In this document: piece by piece, positions 1 through 13,745 of the stretch | Position numbering within the stretch: the first letter of the stretch is position 1 | Layout of the letters: the number at the start of each line of letters is the position of its first letter | Assembly (NCBI GenBank): GCA_024349245.1 | Contig: JALDNG010000551.1 | Location: 1-64,000, forward strand | Origin: Neodontobutis hainanensis | Lineage: Eukaryota > Chordata > Actinopteri > Gobiiformes > Odontobutidae | Reading direction: 5' to 3' | DNA: 64,000 nucleotides | Notes under the pieces: model-generated | Database searches by the model: none | The model's input: the letters and a program-made list of their open reading frames with translations, nothing else | What the model was told of the DNA's origin: nothing | Program-made: the position numbers and the translations under genes

Positions 1-3000
1 GCTTACACACACAAATGGAACGCTTACACACAGATATGGAACGCTTACACACAAATATGGAATCCTTACACAAACAAATGGAACGCTTACACACACACAT
101 ATGAAATGCTTACACACACAAATGGAACGCTTACACACAAATGGAACGCTTACACACACATATGGAATGCTTACAAACACACAAATGGAACGCTTACACA
201 CACAAATGGAACGCTTACACACACAAATGGAACGCTTACACACACATATGGAACGCTTACACACACAAATGGAACGCTTACACACAGAAATGGAACGCTT
301 ACACACAAATGGAACGCTTACACACACAAAATGGAACGCTTACACACACAAATGAAACGCTTACACACACATATGGAACGCTTACACACACAAATGGAAC
401 GCTTACACACACATATGGAACGCTTACACACATATGAAACGCTAACACACACATTTGGGCGCTTACACACACATATGGAACGTTTACACACATATGAAAC
501 GCTTACACACACATATGGAACGCTTACACACACTTATGGAACACACACACAAATGAAGCGACACACACACACAAATGGAACGCTTACACACACATATGGA
601 ACGCTTACACACACAAATGGAACGCTTACACACACAAATGGAACGCTTACACACACAAATGGAACGCTTACACACACAAATGGAACGCTTACACACACAT
701 ATGAACGCCACACACACATATGGAACGCTAACACACATTTAATACGCTTACACACAAATGGAACGCTTACACACACACAAATGGAACGCTTACACACACA
801 AATGGAACGCTTACACACACAAATGGAACGCTTACACACACAAATGGAACGCTTACACACACAAATGGAACGCTTACACACACAAATGGAACGCTTACAC
901 ACATATGGAACGCTTACACACACATATGAAACGCTTACACACTCAAATGGAACACTTGCACAAACAAATGGAACGCTTACATACATTTAATACGCTTACA
1001 CACACATGGAAATCTTACACACATTTAATACGCTTACACACAAATTAAACGCTTACACACACAAATGGAACGCTTACACACAAATTAAACGCTTACACAC
1101 ACATATGGAACGCTTACACACACAAATGGAACGCTTACACACACATATGGAACGCTTACACACACAAATGGAACCCTTACACTCACAAATGGAACGCTTA
1201 CACACACAAATTAAATGCTTACACACACACATATGGAACGCTAACACACATTTAATACGCTTACACACATTTAATACGCTTACACACACACATATGAAAT
1301 GCTTACATACATGAGTAACGCTTAACCACAAATTAAACGCTTACACACACAAATGGAACGCTTACACACACAAATGGAACGCTTACACACACAAATGGAA
1401 TGCTTGAACAAACAAATAAAACGCTAACACACAAATGGAACGCTTACACACACAAATGGAACGCTTGCACACACATATGGAACGCTTACACACACACAAA
1501 TGAAATGCTTACACACACATATGGAACGCTTACACACATATGGAACACTTACACACACAAATGAAACACTTACACACACAAATGGAACGCTTACACACAC
1601 ATATGGAACGCTTACACACACAAATGGAACCCTTACACTCACAAATGGAACGCTTACACACACAAATTAAACGCTTACACACACACATATGGAACGCTAA
1701 CACACATTTAATACGCTTACACACATTTAATACGCTTACACACACACATATGAAATGCTTACATACATGAGTAACGCTTAACCACAAATTAAGCGCTTAC
1801 ACACAAATGGAACGCACACACAAATGGAACGCTTACACACACAAATGGAATGCTTGAACAAACAAATAAAACGCTAACACACAAATGGAACGCTTACACA
1901 CACATGGAACGCTTGCACACACATATGGAACGCTTACACACACACAAATGAAATGCTTACACACACATATGGAACGCTTACACACATATGGAACACTTAC
2001 ACACACACACACATATGAAACGCTTTCACACACATATGAAACGCTTACACACACATATAGAACGACACACACATATGAAACGACACACACATATGGAACG
2101 CTTACACACAAATTAAACGCTTACACACACATATGAAACGCTAACACACATTTAATACGCTTACACACACACATATGAAATGCTTACATACATGAGTAAC
2201 GCTTACACACACAAATGGAACGCTTACACACACATATGAAACGCTTACACACATTTAATACGCACACACATTTAATACACTTACACACACATATGAAACG
2301 CACACACACATATGAAACGCTTACACATATTTAATACGCTTACACACACATATGGAACGCTTACACACATTTAATACGCTACACACATATGGAACGCTTA
2401 CACACACATATGGAACGCTTACACACAAATGGAACGCTTACACACACAAATGGAACGCTTACACACACACAAATGGAACGCTTACACACACAAATGGAAC
2501 GCTTACACACACAAATGGAACGCTTACACACACAAATGAAACGCTTACACACACATATGGAATGCTTACACACACAAATGGAACACTTACACACACATAT
2601 GGAACGCTTACACACACATATGGAACGCTTACACACACAAATGGAACGCTTACACACACATATGGAACGCTTACACACACAAATGGAACGCTTACACACA
2701 CATATGGAACGCTTACACACACATATGGAACGCTAACACACATTTAATACGCTTACACACAAATGGAACGCTTACACACACAAATGGAACGCTTACACAC
2801 ACATATGGAACGCTTACACACACAAATGGAACACTTACACACACAAATGGAACGCTTACACAAACAAATGGAACGCTTACACACACAAATGGAATGCTTA
2901 CACACACATATGGAACGCTTACACACACAAATGGAATGCTTGCACAAACAAATGGAGCGACTTACATACATTTAATACGCTTACACACACACAAATGGAA

Positions 3001-6000
3001 CGCTAACACACATTTAATACGCTTACATACAAATTAAACGCTTACACACACAAATGGAACGCTTACACACAAATGAAACGCTTACACACACATATGGAAC
3101 GCTTACACACACAAATGGAACGCTTACACACACATATGGAACGCTTACACACACAAATGGAACGCTTACACACACAAATGAAATGCTTACACACACAAAC
3201 GCTTACACACACAAATGAAACGCTTACAGACACAAATGAAACGCTTACACACAAATGGAACGCTTACACACACATATGGAACGCTTACACACACATATGA
3301 AACGCTTACACACACATTTGGAACGCTTACACACACATATGGAACGCTTACACACACATATGAAACGCTTACACACACATATGGAACGCACACACTTATG
3401 GAACGCTTACACACACAAATGAAACGCTTACACACACAAATGGAACGACACACACACATGGAACGACACACACAAATGGAACGCAGACACACAAATGGAA
3501 CGCTTACACACACAAATGGAACGCTTACACAAACAAATGGAACGCTTACACACACATATGAACGCACACACACAAATGGAACGCTTACACACACAAATGG
3601 AACGCTTACACACACAAATGGAACGCTTACACACACAAATGGAACGCTTGCACAAACAAATGGAACGCTTACACACACACAAATGGAACGCTAACACACA
3701 TTTAATACGCTTACATACAAATTAAACGCTTACACACACAAATGGAACGCTTACACACAAATTAAACGCTTACACACACATGGAACGCTTACACACACAA
3801 ATGGAATGCTTACACACACATATGGAACGCTTACACACACATATGGAACGCTTACACACACCAATGGAACGCTTGCACACACATATGGAACGCTTACATA
3901 CACAAATTAATCGCTTACACAAACAAATGAAATGCTTACACACACAAAACGCTTACACACACAAATGAAACGCTTACACACACAAATGAAGCGACACACA
4001 CACAAATGGAACGCTTACACACACATATGGGCGACACACACACATATGAAACGACACACACACATTTGGAACACACACACATATGGAACGCTTACACACA
4101 CATATGAAACGCTACACACACATATGAAACGCACACACACACATATGGAACGCTTACACACTTATGGAACGCTTACACACACAAATGAAACGCTTACACA
4201 CACAAATGGAACGCTTGTACAAACAAATGGAATGCTTACACACATATGGAACACTTACACACACATATGGAACGCTTGCACAAACAAATGGAACGCTTAC
4301 ACACATATGGAACGCTTACACACAAATTGAACGCTTACACACACATATGGAACGCTTACACACATTTAATACGCTTACACACACAAATGGGACGCTTACA
4401 CACATATGGAAGCTTACACACACATATGGAACGCTTACACACACATATGAAACGCTTACACACACATATGGAACGCTAACACACATTTAATACGCACACA
4501 CACACATTAAACGGCTTACACACACAAATTAAACGCTTACACACACACCTAAACGCTTACAAACACAAATGAAACGCTTACACACACAAATGAAACGCTT
4601 ACACACAGAAATGGAACGATTACACACAGAAATGGAACGACACACACAAATGGAACGCTTACACACACATATGAAACGCTTAAACACAGATATGGAACGC
4701 ACACACACATATGGAACGCTTACACACACAAATGGAACTTTTACACACACATATGGAACGCTTACACACAAAATAAAGCACACACACATATGAAACGCTT
4801 ACACACACAAATGGAACGCTTACACACACAAATGGAACGCTTACACACACATATGGAATGCTTACACACAAATGGAACGCTTACATACACAAATGGAACG
4901 CTTACACACAAATGAAACGCTTACACACACATATGGAACGCTTACACACACAAATGAAACGCTTACACACAAATGGAACGCTTACACACACAAATGGAAC
5001 GCTTACACACACAAATGAAACGCTTACACACACATATGGAACGCTTACACACACAAATGGAACGCTTACACACACAAATGGAACGCTTACACACAGATAT
5101 GGAATGCTTACACACACATATGGAATGCTTACACACACAAATGGAACGCTTACACACACAATGGAACGCTTACACACACAAATGAAACGCTTACACACAC
5201 ATATGGAACGCTTACACACAAGCGGGCGCTTACACACACAATGGAGCACTTGCATGAAAACAAATGGAACGCTTACACACACAAATGAAACGTTACACAC
5301 ACACATATGGAGCAACTTACACACATATGGAATGCTTACACACACACAAATGGAACGCCACACACACATATGGAACGCTTACACACACATATGAAACGCT
5401 TACACACACACATGGAATGCTTACACACAGATATGGAACACTTACACACACATATGGAACACACACACAAATGGGCGCTTACACACACATATGGAACGCT
5501 TACACACACATATGGAACGCTTACACACACATATGGAACGCTTACACACACAAATGGAACGCTTGCACAAACAAATGGAACGCTTACACACACATATGGA
5601 ACTTACACACACAAATGGGCGGCTTACACACATATGGGCGCTTACACACACATATGGAACGCTAACAACACACACACACACACAATGGCGCTTACACACA
5701 CATTGAACACTTACACACACACATTAAGCGCTTACACACACACAATTAAGCGCACACACAAATGAAGCGCTTACACACAGAAATTGAACACTTACACACA
5801 CAAATTAAACGCTTACACACACACACAAATGGGCGACTTACACACACATATGAAGCGGCAAACACAGATATGGAACGCTTACACACACATTTGGAACGCT
5901 TACACACAACACACATATGGAACGACACACAAATTAAGCGCTTACACACACATATGGAACGCTTACACACACAAATGGAACGCTTACACACACAAATGGA

Positions 6001-8243
6001 ACGCTTACACACACATATGGAATGCTTACACACAAATGGAACGCTTACACACAAATTAAACGCTTACACACACATATGAAACGCTTACACACACAAATGG
6101 AACGCTTACACACACAAATGAAACGCTTACACACACATATGGAACGCTTACACACACAAATGGAACGCTTACACACACAAATGAAACGCTTACACACATA
6201 TATGGAACGCTTACACACACAAATGGAACGCTTACACACACAAATGAAACGCTTACACACACATATGGAATGCTTACAGACAAACGGAACGCTTACACAC
6301 ACAAATGGAACGCTTACACACACAAATGAAACGCTTACACACACATATGGAATGCTTACAGACAAACGGAACGCTTACACACACATATGAAACGCTTACA
6401 CACACAAATGAAACGCTTACACACACATATGGAACGCTTACACACACAAATGGAACGCTTACACACACAAATGAAGCGGCAAACACATATGGAATGCTTA
6501 CACACACATATGGAACGCTTACACACACAAATGGAACGCTTACACACACAAATGAAACGCTTACACACACATATGGAATGCTTACACACAAACGGAACGC
6601 TTACACACACAAATGGAACGCTTGCGCAAACAAATGGAACGCTTACACACACAAATGAAACGCTTACACACACATATGGAACGCTTACACACACATTTGG
6701 AATGCTTACACACACACATATGGAACGCTTACACACACAAATGGAATGCTTACACACACAAATGGAACGCTTACACACACATATGGAACGCTAACACACA
6801 TTTATTACGCTTACACACACATATGGAATGCTTACACACAAATGGAACGCTTACACACACATATGAAACGCTTACACACACATATGGAACGCTTACACAC
6901 AAATGGAACGCTTACACACACATATGGAACGCTTACACACAAATTAAACGCTTACACACACATATGAAACGCTTACACACACAAATGGAACGCTTACACA
7001 CACAAATGGAACGCTTACACACAAATTAAACGCTTACACACACATATGAAACGCTTACACACACAAATGGAACGCTTACACACACAAATGAAACGCTTAC
7101 ACACACATATGGAACGCTTACACACACAAATGGAACGCTTACACACACATATGGAACGCTTACACACAAATTAAACGCTTACACACACATATGAAACGCT
7201 TACACACACAAATGGAACGCTTACACACACAAATGGAACGCTTACACACACATATGGAATGCTTACACACAAATGGAACGCTTACACACAAATTAAACGC
7301 TTACACACACATATGAAACGCTTACACACACATATGGAACGACACACACACAAATGGGCGCTTACACACAAATGAAACGCTTACACACATATGGAATGCT
7401 TACACTCACATATGGAACGCTTACACACACAAATGGAACGCTTACACACACAAATGAAACGCTTACACACACATATGGAATGCTTACACACAAACGGAAC
7501 GCTTACACACACAAAATGGAACGCTTGCGCAAACAAATGGAACGCTTACACACACAAATGAAACGCTTACACACACATTTGGAATGCTTACACACACACA
7601 TATGGAACGCTTACACACACAAATGGAACGCTTACACACACAAATGAAACGCTTATACACACAAATGGAATGCTTACACACACATATGGAACGCTAACAC
7701 ACATTTATTACGCTTACACACACATATGGAATGCTTACACACAAATGGAACGCTTACACACACACATATGAAACGCTTACACACACATATGGAACGCTTA
7801 CACACACAAATGGAACGCTTACACACACATTTAATACGCTTACACACACATTTAATACGCTTACACACACATATGGAACGCTTACACACACATATGGGCA
7901 CACACACATTTAATACGCTTACACACACATTTAATACGCTTACACACACACATATGAAATGCTTACATACATGAGTAACGCTTACACACATAAATGAAAC
8001 GCTTACACACACATATGAAACGCTTACACACACAAATGGAACGCTTACACACAAATGGAACGCTTACACACAGAAATGGAACGCTTACACACAGAAATGG
8101 AACGCTTACACACACAAATGGAACGCTTACACACACAAATGGAATGCTTACACAAACAAATGGAACGCTTACACACACAAATTAAACGCTTACACACACA
8201 TATGAAACGCTTACACACATATGGAACACTTACACACAGATAT
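1..8243. repeat. Minisatellite array, 21-bp unit
   Basis: About 390 head-to-tail copies of a 21-bp unit, ACGCTTACAC followed by ACACAAATGGA. Many units are 19 or 23 bp because the CA run gains or loses a step. Recurrent variants carry CATATGGA, CAAATTAAA or CATTTAATA in place of CAAATGGA. Because 21 is a multiple of three, long open frames run through it on both strands; they encode only low-complexity repeats and are not genes. The array touches the left edge, so its full length is unknown. It ends near 8243, where the sequence turns unique. Confidence 0.97.
860..1787. repeat. Higher-order duplication inside the minisatellite
   Basis: A block of variant units ending in CATACATGAGTAACGCTTA recurs with an offset of 456 bp (the ATGAGTAACG variant starts at 1311 and again at 1767). 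The flanking order of variants (CATTTAATA units, then a CATATGAAATG unit, then ACCACAAATTAA) is the same in both blocks. The same rare variant also occurs at 2192 and 7971. This shows duplication of multi-unit blocks as well as single-unit slippage. Confidence 0.75.
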
Positions 8244-8344
8244 GATATACACAAAAGATTCTGAGGCGTTTTCCAAAACTCTAGTCTCTGGAGGAGCCTC
8301 CTCCAAAGGAAGCATCCTGGCATTTGGTAAATGGCATTTATTTC

Positions 8345-8895
8345 CCAAAGAAATGGCTTCCTCTTTACAGGCTCATTACGACCACAGCCACAAATGTATC
8401 AAAAAACAAACTGATAACTTTTATTGGCACTTGTGTCTAGATAATACTCAACAAATTTTTGGCCATTTAGATGAAAACACATTGGGTTTTATCTTTTGAC
8501 GCGAGGGGTGTAATTTAGGTCGTCGCACGTTCCACCCCACATGGCGGACTTCCTGTTCAGTTTAGGCTGTTGCTGTCATAGACTTTTCTGTTTGGCCTGA
8601 AGTGTCCTATGGATGTACCAAGTTTCATTTTTCTATGTTGGAAAAAATTACTTTCAGTTTCTATAGGCCGAATGGATTTTCATTTTCCAGGGGTCGCCAT
8701 TGAGTCATTTCTTTTTATTATTTTTTCAAATACTTAAGATACATCAATATTTCGCCAGGCTTAAGTTTAGTGGCCAATAAAATGTACTTTTTGGGCACAT
8801 TTACTGGGTCAAAATTAAGGCTAATTTTGCAGAATATATTGCAGAATATTAAAAAATTAAATAAAAATATAAATTGAGCAAAAACAACAAGAAAA
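8345..8895. repeat. Unclassified dispersed repeat, copy 1 of 2
   Basis: Shares a long run of matching blocks with 9455-9905, for example CCCCACATGGCGGACTTCCT, CATAGACTTTTCTGTTTG, GTGTCCTATGGAT and GGGGTCGCCA. It continues into a stretch rich in A and T with GAGCAAAAACAA. I see no open reading frame and no terminal repeats. It is probably part of a non-autonomous fish repeat, family not recognised. Confidence 0.7.
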
Positions 8896-9454
8896 GGCAT
8901 TGTCTATTTACCACACAAGTGTTTAGCTCATTTTGCCTAAGTTTGGTGTTTCTTGAATGAAGCAGCTATTTTCTGTCAATTTTTAAAAGTGAGGTGTATT
9001 CTAAGGCGGTTCACATCTTCAATTCAAAATGGCTGCCTTCTCGTGTGTGATAGGGTGTGGTCCCCATTGGATTTTATGTTCAGAAGCTCATGCTGGATGT
9101 GTGTACCAAGTTTCATTTGCCTAGGACAAACTAAAATTTTCCCTACCCATTGACTTTGTACACATATTTGCGCCGTTGCTATGGCAACACATTTATAAAT
9201 AGGGGATGGTTGTCATTAGCTTTTATGTTCGTCATGACATAAGTGATGTGTGTGCCAAATTTTATGTCTCTATGACATACTAAATTCTTGGGTCTCATTA
9301 TAAGTTTGTAGGGGGCGCTAGAGGGCCATTTCTAAAGCAAACCCATTTATTTACATATCTTTGTGTTCAGGTCGTGAATGTGCACAAACGCCTTTTTGGG
9401 TCCAACTTGATCCGAGAAGGCGTTTGAGAGATAACGAATAATTTATTACCACAA

Positions 9455-9905
9455 AAATGGCCGCCTCGTTACAGGCTTGCCACACCCGATAAGATATCAA
9501 AAACAAAATGACAACTTTGGTTGGCACATGTGTCTAGATGATACTCACCAAAATTGGGTTGCCGCGCCTTTCACCCCACATGGCGGACTTCCTGTTGCGT
9601 TTACGCTGTGTCTGTCATAGACTTTTCTGTTTGCCCTAAGGTGTCCTATGGATCTACCAAGTTTTGTATTTCTACATTGGAAAAAATGTACTTTCACTTT
9701 CCATAGGCCCAATGTATTTTGACTTTTCTAGGGGTCGCCACTGAGTCATTTTTCAAATACATAAATTTTTCGCCGACCTTGAACTTTGGGCCCAATAAAA
9801 ATTACTTTTCGTGCATGTTTACTGGGTCAAATTAAGGATCATTTTGCAGAAAAAAAAAAAAATAATAATAATAATAATCCGAGCAAAAACAATAGGCCCT
9901 CCCGG
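9455..9905. repeat. Unclassified dispersed repeat, copy 2 of 2
   Basis: Second diverged copy of the 8345-8895 sequence, in the same orientation and about 1.1 kb downstream. It ends in CCCTCCCGG, CTATCACCGG, CTCGGGCCTAATAATAAT, next to a SINE. The 560 bp between the copies (8896-9454) contain CTAGAGGGCC-type sequence and no gene; they may be the rest of the same element. Confidence 0.7.
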
Positions 9906-9923
9906 CTATCACCGGCTCGGGCC

Positions 9924-10237
9924 TAATAATAATGGATTCGTTTTATATAGCGCATTTTCAAGGCTCTCAAAGCGCTTTACATAGTCTATTTTTCATTCAA
10001 TCCACAGTCACACACTGGTGGTGGAGACGTGGCAGCCATTTTGCACCTACAGACTCTCCAACCTCCAAACATTCTCACACATTTATACACATTCGTACAC
10101 CAGAGCTGTGGCACTGGAGGCAAGGTGGGTTAAGTGTTTTGCCCAAGGACACAATAACAGTATGAACTGTGGGGATGGTGGGAATCGAACCGCCTACTTT
10201 CCAGTTGAAGGACGACTGCTCTACCCACTGAGCTACT
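9924..10237 (-). mobile_element. tRNA-derived SINE (V-SINE-like)
   Basis: Read on the minus strand, it starts with a tRNA-like head holding an A box (TAGCTCAGTGGG) and a B box (GGTTCGATTCC). The central block CTTGGGCAAAACACTTAACCC follows with one ambiguous base relative to other copies here. It ends in a tail AAGCGCTTTGAGAGCC and a TTA-rich 3' end. The head-core-tail order is that of fish V-SINEs. A second tail type, GTAAGTCGCTTTGGATAAAA, marks the other SINE copies in this window. Confidence 0.85.
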
Positions 10238-10240
10238 TTT

Positions 10241-10985
10241 GAACGTACTGCTATATGAACAATAGTGCAATAACATTTGATTTGCAAACACTTTAAACAG
10301 ATAAGGTGCTTTTTACAGCAGTTAAAAGTTAGTAGCAGTTGAAATATTTCTTGTAAATCTCAACCTAAGCGTTAAAGTAATCAAATTAAATATTAAACCA
10401 AATATATTTGCCACTCCTAGGGCATTAATATTGTGTTTAGTTTGTTATAGAAAAACAAGTTATGTCCAGAGCCGCGATCATAACATTATAACAATGTAAA
10501 CAATATAAATGTCTGTGTAGTGGCTTCCCATAGAACCTTTCACATATTGGGAAAGATGTCGGTCTGAAGAACATTCTTAGGATCGCAACAAATGACTACA
10601 CGTATGAGCCGCCCTCACAAGAAGAATACACAAGTTGTGTAAAAAGGAGAGGACTACAAAAGCGATGCCGTTACAACGTGCACCAACTATTGCCCTCACC
10701 GGAAACTACTGGACATCGCTAGGCAATTATAATTAGCTGCTGCCATTACAGTGCATTATATTGATGAACAGTGGGAACTGCACTCACATGCTCTGACTGT
10801 AATGAAAACACAAAACAGACTGTAGGAGACAGGACATGGGTGCACTTTGTGTGTGTGTGTGTGTGTGTGTGTGTTTGTGTGTGTGTGTTGGTCTGAGGGG
10901 GCTTTTTACTGTTTCCTTATTTGTTTAAAGTGTTTGCAAACTAAATGTTATTGCACTTTTGTTCATATAGCAGTACGTTCAAAAT
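10241..10985. repeat. Inverted repeat, ~70-bp arms, 600-bp spacer
   Basis: The left arm (10241-10310) and right arm (10915-10985) are reverse complements with few mismatches. They share the core AACGTACTGCTATATGAAC and GCAATAACATTTG. On the outer side both arms run into a SINE head, so the symmetry continues into the SINEs, although the right SINE has lost part of its head. The spacer holds a TG microsatellite and no gene. Confidence 0.75.
10848..10889. repeat. TG microsatellite
   Basis: About 42 bp of (TG)n with one TTT interruption, in the spacer of the inverted repeat. Confidence 0.95.
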
Positions 10986-11110
10986 AAGTGAGTCCTTCAA
11001 CCAGAAGGTAGGCAGTCTGACCCCAGTGGTGTTCCTGCTGTAACACTGGTGATTGGGATCTTCATGTAAGTCGCTTTGGATAAAAGCATCTTCTAAATGA
11101 ATACATGTAT
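10985..11110 (+). mobile_element. Internally deleted SINE
   Basis: It begins with a shortened tRNA-like head (AAGTGAGTCCTTCAACCAGAA, the A-box part missing) and lacks most of the core. It ends with the L2-like tail GTAAGTCGCTTTGGATAAAA and CTAAATGAATA. It is the mirror partner of the SINE at 9924-10237 around the inverted repeat, but with the other tail type. Confidence 0.65.
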
Positions 11111-11676
11111 ATGTTAAAATCTCTATTAATATAAATGTACTTGTTGTTGCACTTTCATGTCTGATAACGTTTGCTTGTGTTTAATCCATGTATGTACATG
11201 GAACTTGGTGAGATTGATGGATGTGGTTGTTGCTGGGTCAACATTCATGTACAAGCACCTGCTGAACGACACTATGGTCAAGGCTTTGACCTCAGACAAT
11301 GAACAGTCTGATCTGGAGGGATGTCATCAATTGCATGAACACCAACGGGACAACAGCTGTATAACTGATCATACAAAAGTCCTAATGGCCGTATGGTTCA
11401 CTGAATTTATTATGCTTAAGAGAATTGATTTTAATGATTATGAATGTGCATATGTCTCACTGCATGTTTTGTTTCTTTTCATCTTAGGGAGAGGAAATGG
11501 ATAGGCGGGGTCAGGCCGTAGCTCTGTCAGGCAGGAGAATTTTATCTTAGTGATTAGGTTATTTACCGAATGGTCAATGCTTAAGGCTATTTCAGCTGCC
11601 ATGCTGCCTTTTTGCTCCTGCCATAATATACAATTCACACAGAAGCTAATGTTTTATGTTTATGCTTCATCAGCAT
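11111..11676. other. Unclassified stretch upstream of an LTR
   Basis: No recognisable gene. A 115-codon open frame at 11157-11504 has no motif I can name. Because a polypurine tract and LTR follow directly, this may be the degraded 3' internal part of an LTR element. That is inference only. Confidence 0.3.
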
Positions 11677-12031
11677 AAAGAGGGGAGAATGTTATAGACA
11701 GTTATAAATTTCCATAGTTATAAATTACTGTTTGCTTCTAGTCTTCCTCAGGTCATGTCAGTCCTGCTCATGTCCTGTCCTTCATGCTAATCCAAACATA
11801 GAAAGAGACTAGACATAGACATAACTTGCCACGAAATAAATCCTGCACCTGGGAACTTGTCTTGGGGTGTGTGAACGAAACGCCTCCTACAGCCTTTAAA
11901 ACATATTAAATTTTATGTATTGTTGTATGTTTTGATTCATTCTTGCAAGAATTAAACCTGACCATTTATTCCAAATTGTACGCTGTCTCCATCGTCTCTC
12001 TCATTAATATGAACGAAAACTTGTTATAACA
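11677..12031 (+). mobile_element. Polypurine tract plus LTR of an LTR element
   Basis: The purine run AAAGAGGGGAGAA (11677-11689) is followed directly by a 342-bp sequence that begins TGTTATA and ends TATAACA, a 7-bp inverted terminal match typical of LTRs. AATAAA occurs inside. The 4-5 bp on the two sides do not match, which fits a 3' LTR whose 5' part is lost rather than a solo LTR. Family not assigned; Gypsy or ERV are both possible. Confidence 0.6.
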
Positions 12032-12334
12032 GTAATAAATCAGAAAGACTGCCCCAATATTTAGTTTTTTTAAATGATTACTTGTTACTCTATTAAACTA
12101 AGTTGTGTATTATTTGTCAATCATTAGAGAATAATCACAAAATCTTTAGTTAAAAGGTCCAAAACCCTTACAAACATTTACGTATGTTTGTAAATGGAGA
12201 GTGAACTTTTACTGAATCTGCATCCTGTGTTATTTTACTCACTAACCTGTTCAGCTTCCTCATGTTTGTAACAAATAATTTGTATATATTTGATATATGG
12301 AGCAAGTATATTGCTTATTTGCAAAGCTTTTAAA

Positions 12335-12437
12335 ATACCCCAATCTAAAGTGTAAACAGATGCTCAACCAAAAAATGTAAATATCAGTAATCTTAAACAA
12401 ATAATTTTTTACATGTGTACAAATCATTTACAGAGCT
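12335..12437. repeat. Direct repeat flanking a hAT remnant, left copy
   Basis: Starts ATACCCCAATCTAAAGTG and ends TACAAATCATTTACAGAGCTT. The same blocks recur at 13390-13490 with small indels. The two copies bracket a hAT-like coding remnant. Confidence 0.8.
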
Positions 12438-12835
12438 TTGGATATGTCTAGGTCTATGCTGAAGGACAGAGCATGAACAGAATGAACAGTAATAATAATA
12501 AAATACATACAATTCCCATAACAATGTGTCAACATTGCTGCTCTGGTGCCATTTTTGATCTGATATACAGTTGAAAACAATGGTTCGACAGCACAGCTTG
12601 TTATGAGAATTGTGATGAGGGCTCGTAGGAGACGGTTCATTCTTGAATAGACTGAATAGATGTTGTGAGGGCATGCATTGAGCACCTCTACAAGTGATGG
12701 AAATGAGCTGCCATTTGATACTTTTATTTCCAGCTGCTGAACAAACACCTCATGTTCAGAATTCTTAACAGAGATGTTAAAGTGTGCACCGGCAGGATGT
12801 AATAAAGTCTTTTTGCCAAAGTGTGACTGAGGCAA
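12428..12835 (-). pseudogene. hAT transposase C-terminal remnant
   Basis: A 135-codon open frame on the minus strand. Residues about 65-100 (near LLRALITILITSCAVEPLFS, then an IK-x-G-T-R-A-A-M pattern) match the general form of the hAT C-terminal dimerisation domain: a hydrophobic run, then E-x-x-F-S, then R-x-x-M. The key arginine of the usual E-R-x-F-S is proline here. The catalytic RNase-H-like core is not visible nearby. A fossil; the superfamily call rests on this motif alone. Confidence 0.55.
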
Positions 12836-13389
12836 TATTGAAAATAAAAAAGTGCAAAATTAATACACACAAATGTAAACTTGCGTAAAAAGAAACAAAG
12901 GAAGATCTGGCCTTTAAGTACCTGTAAATTATTGGACAATAAACAGAACACAGTACAACTCTCTCTGTAGACTAACGTGTTAATTTTCAGTGCAAAGGAA
13001 TAATACATTAATCTAGAATAAAATACTCCTTTCATCTAGCAACTAAACCAGTGGTTGTAACGTAGGAGGAGAAGGAAACAAGTGTCGTGTTAGCATGTGT
13101 TGATAAGGGGCTTTATAAGATTTGAGTTGCTTGAGTCAGTCTTCTTTCCTGGGCATAGCGTGCATGTTAGAGAAACATTCTTGCCTTTAATTTCACAAAG
13201 GCCGCTTCAGGGAAATGGCGAAATGGATTACAAAACACAGCATCTCTCAAAGTACTGTACTCTTGCCATTGGAACTTTTAATACCACCGGACAATAAAAC
13301 TTCTTCCTTTGCCTGCTAAAGTGATGACTGGAGTTTGGACTGGGTTGCAGGGTCATCAGTGTTGGACAAGTCGGATGGATCTGTTAAGC

Positions 13390-13490
13390 ATACCCCAATC
13401 TAAAGTGTAAACAGATGCTCATCCAAAAATGTTTAACACACAATGAAAATATCAGTTTCTAAATATGTACAAATCATTTACAGAACTTTT
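13390..13490. repeat. Direct repeat flanking a hAT remnant, right copy
   Basis: Matches 12335-12437 (ATACCCCAATCTAAAGTG, AACAGATGCTCA, TACAAATCATTTACAGAACTT) with an insertion of about 10 bp. The 13036-13389 interval between the hAT remnant and this repeat holds nothing I recognise. Confidence 0.8.
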
Positions 13491-13548
13491 TGCATCCCCT
13501 ATTCTAAAATGGAAACAGTTCATACACAATTTTTAATTTTTCCACACA

Positions 13549-13745
13549 TACATTTACATTTAGTCATTTAGCAGACGCTTTTATCCAAAGCGTCTTACAA
13601 GTGAGGAAAACAATGGAAGCAATTTCAACAACACAAGTTAACAAAAAGCATAAGTGCACCAAAACTTGTCAGTAAAAACAGTATACAATGCTAAGCATAG
13701 GAAAGTTTTTTTTTTCTTTTTTTTTTTTAAGAAAAGGAACCGATA
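13549..13745 (-). mobile_element. L2-tail-bearing repeat fragment
   Basis: Reads TTACATTTAGTCATTTAGCA, GACGCTTTTATCCAAAGCG and CTTACAAGTGAGG, the reverse complement of the tail used by the SINEs in this window. It then continues into an A-rich body and a T run at 13707-13730. No tRNA-like head is visible, so it may be a LINE or DNA-element derivative. Confidence 0.6.

Noticed and set aside
1..8243. CRISPR-like array
   Set aside because: Repeats are directly adjacent with no unique spacers, in a vertebrate-type genome.
101..8264. Many open frames of 60-294 codons on both strands (Met-Glu-Arg-Leu-His-Thr or Cys-Val-Ser-Val patterns)
   Set aside because: They are translations of the 21-bp minisatellite, whose length is a multiple of three; no start context, splice sites or non-repeat sequence.
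13097..13297. 66-codon plus-strand gene
   Set aside because: No family motif, no splice support, within repeat-rich DNA.
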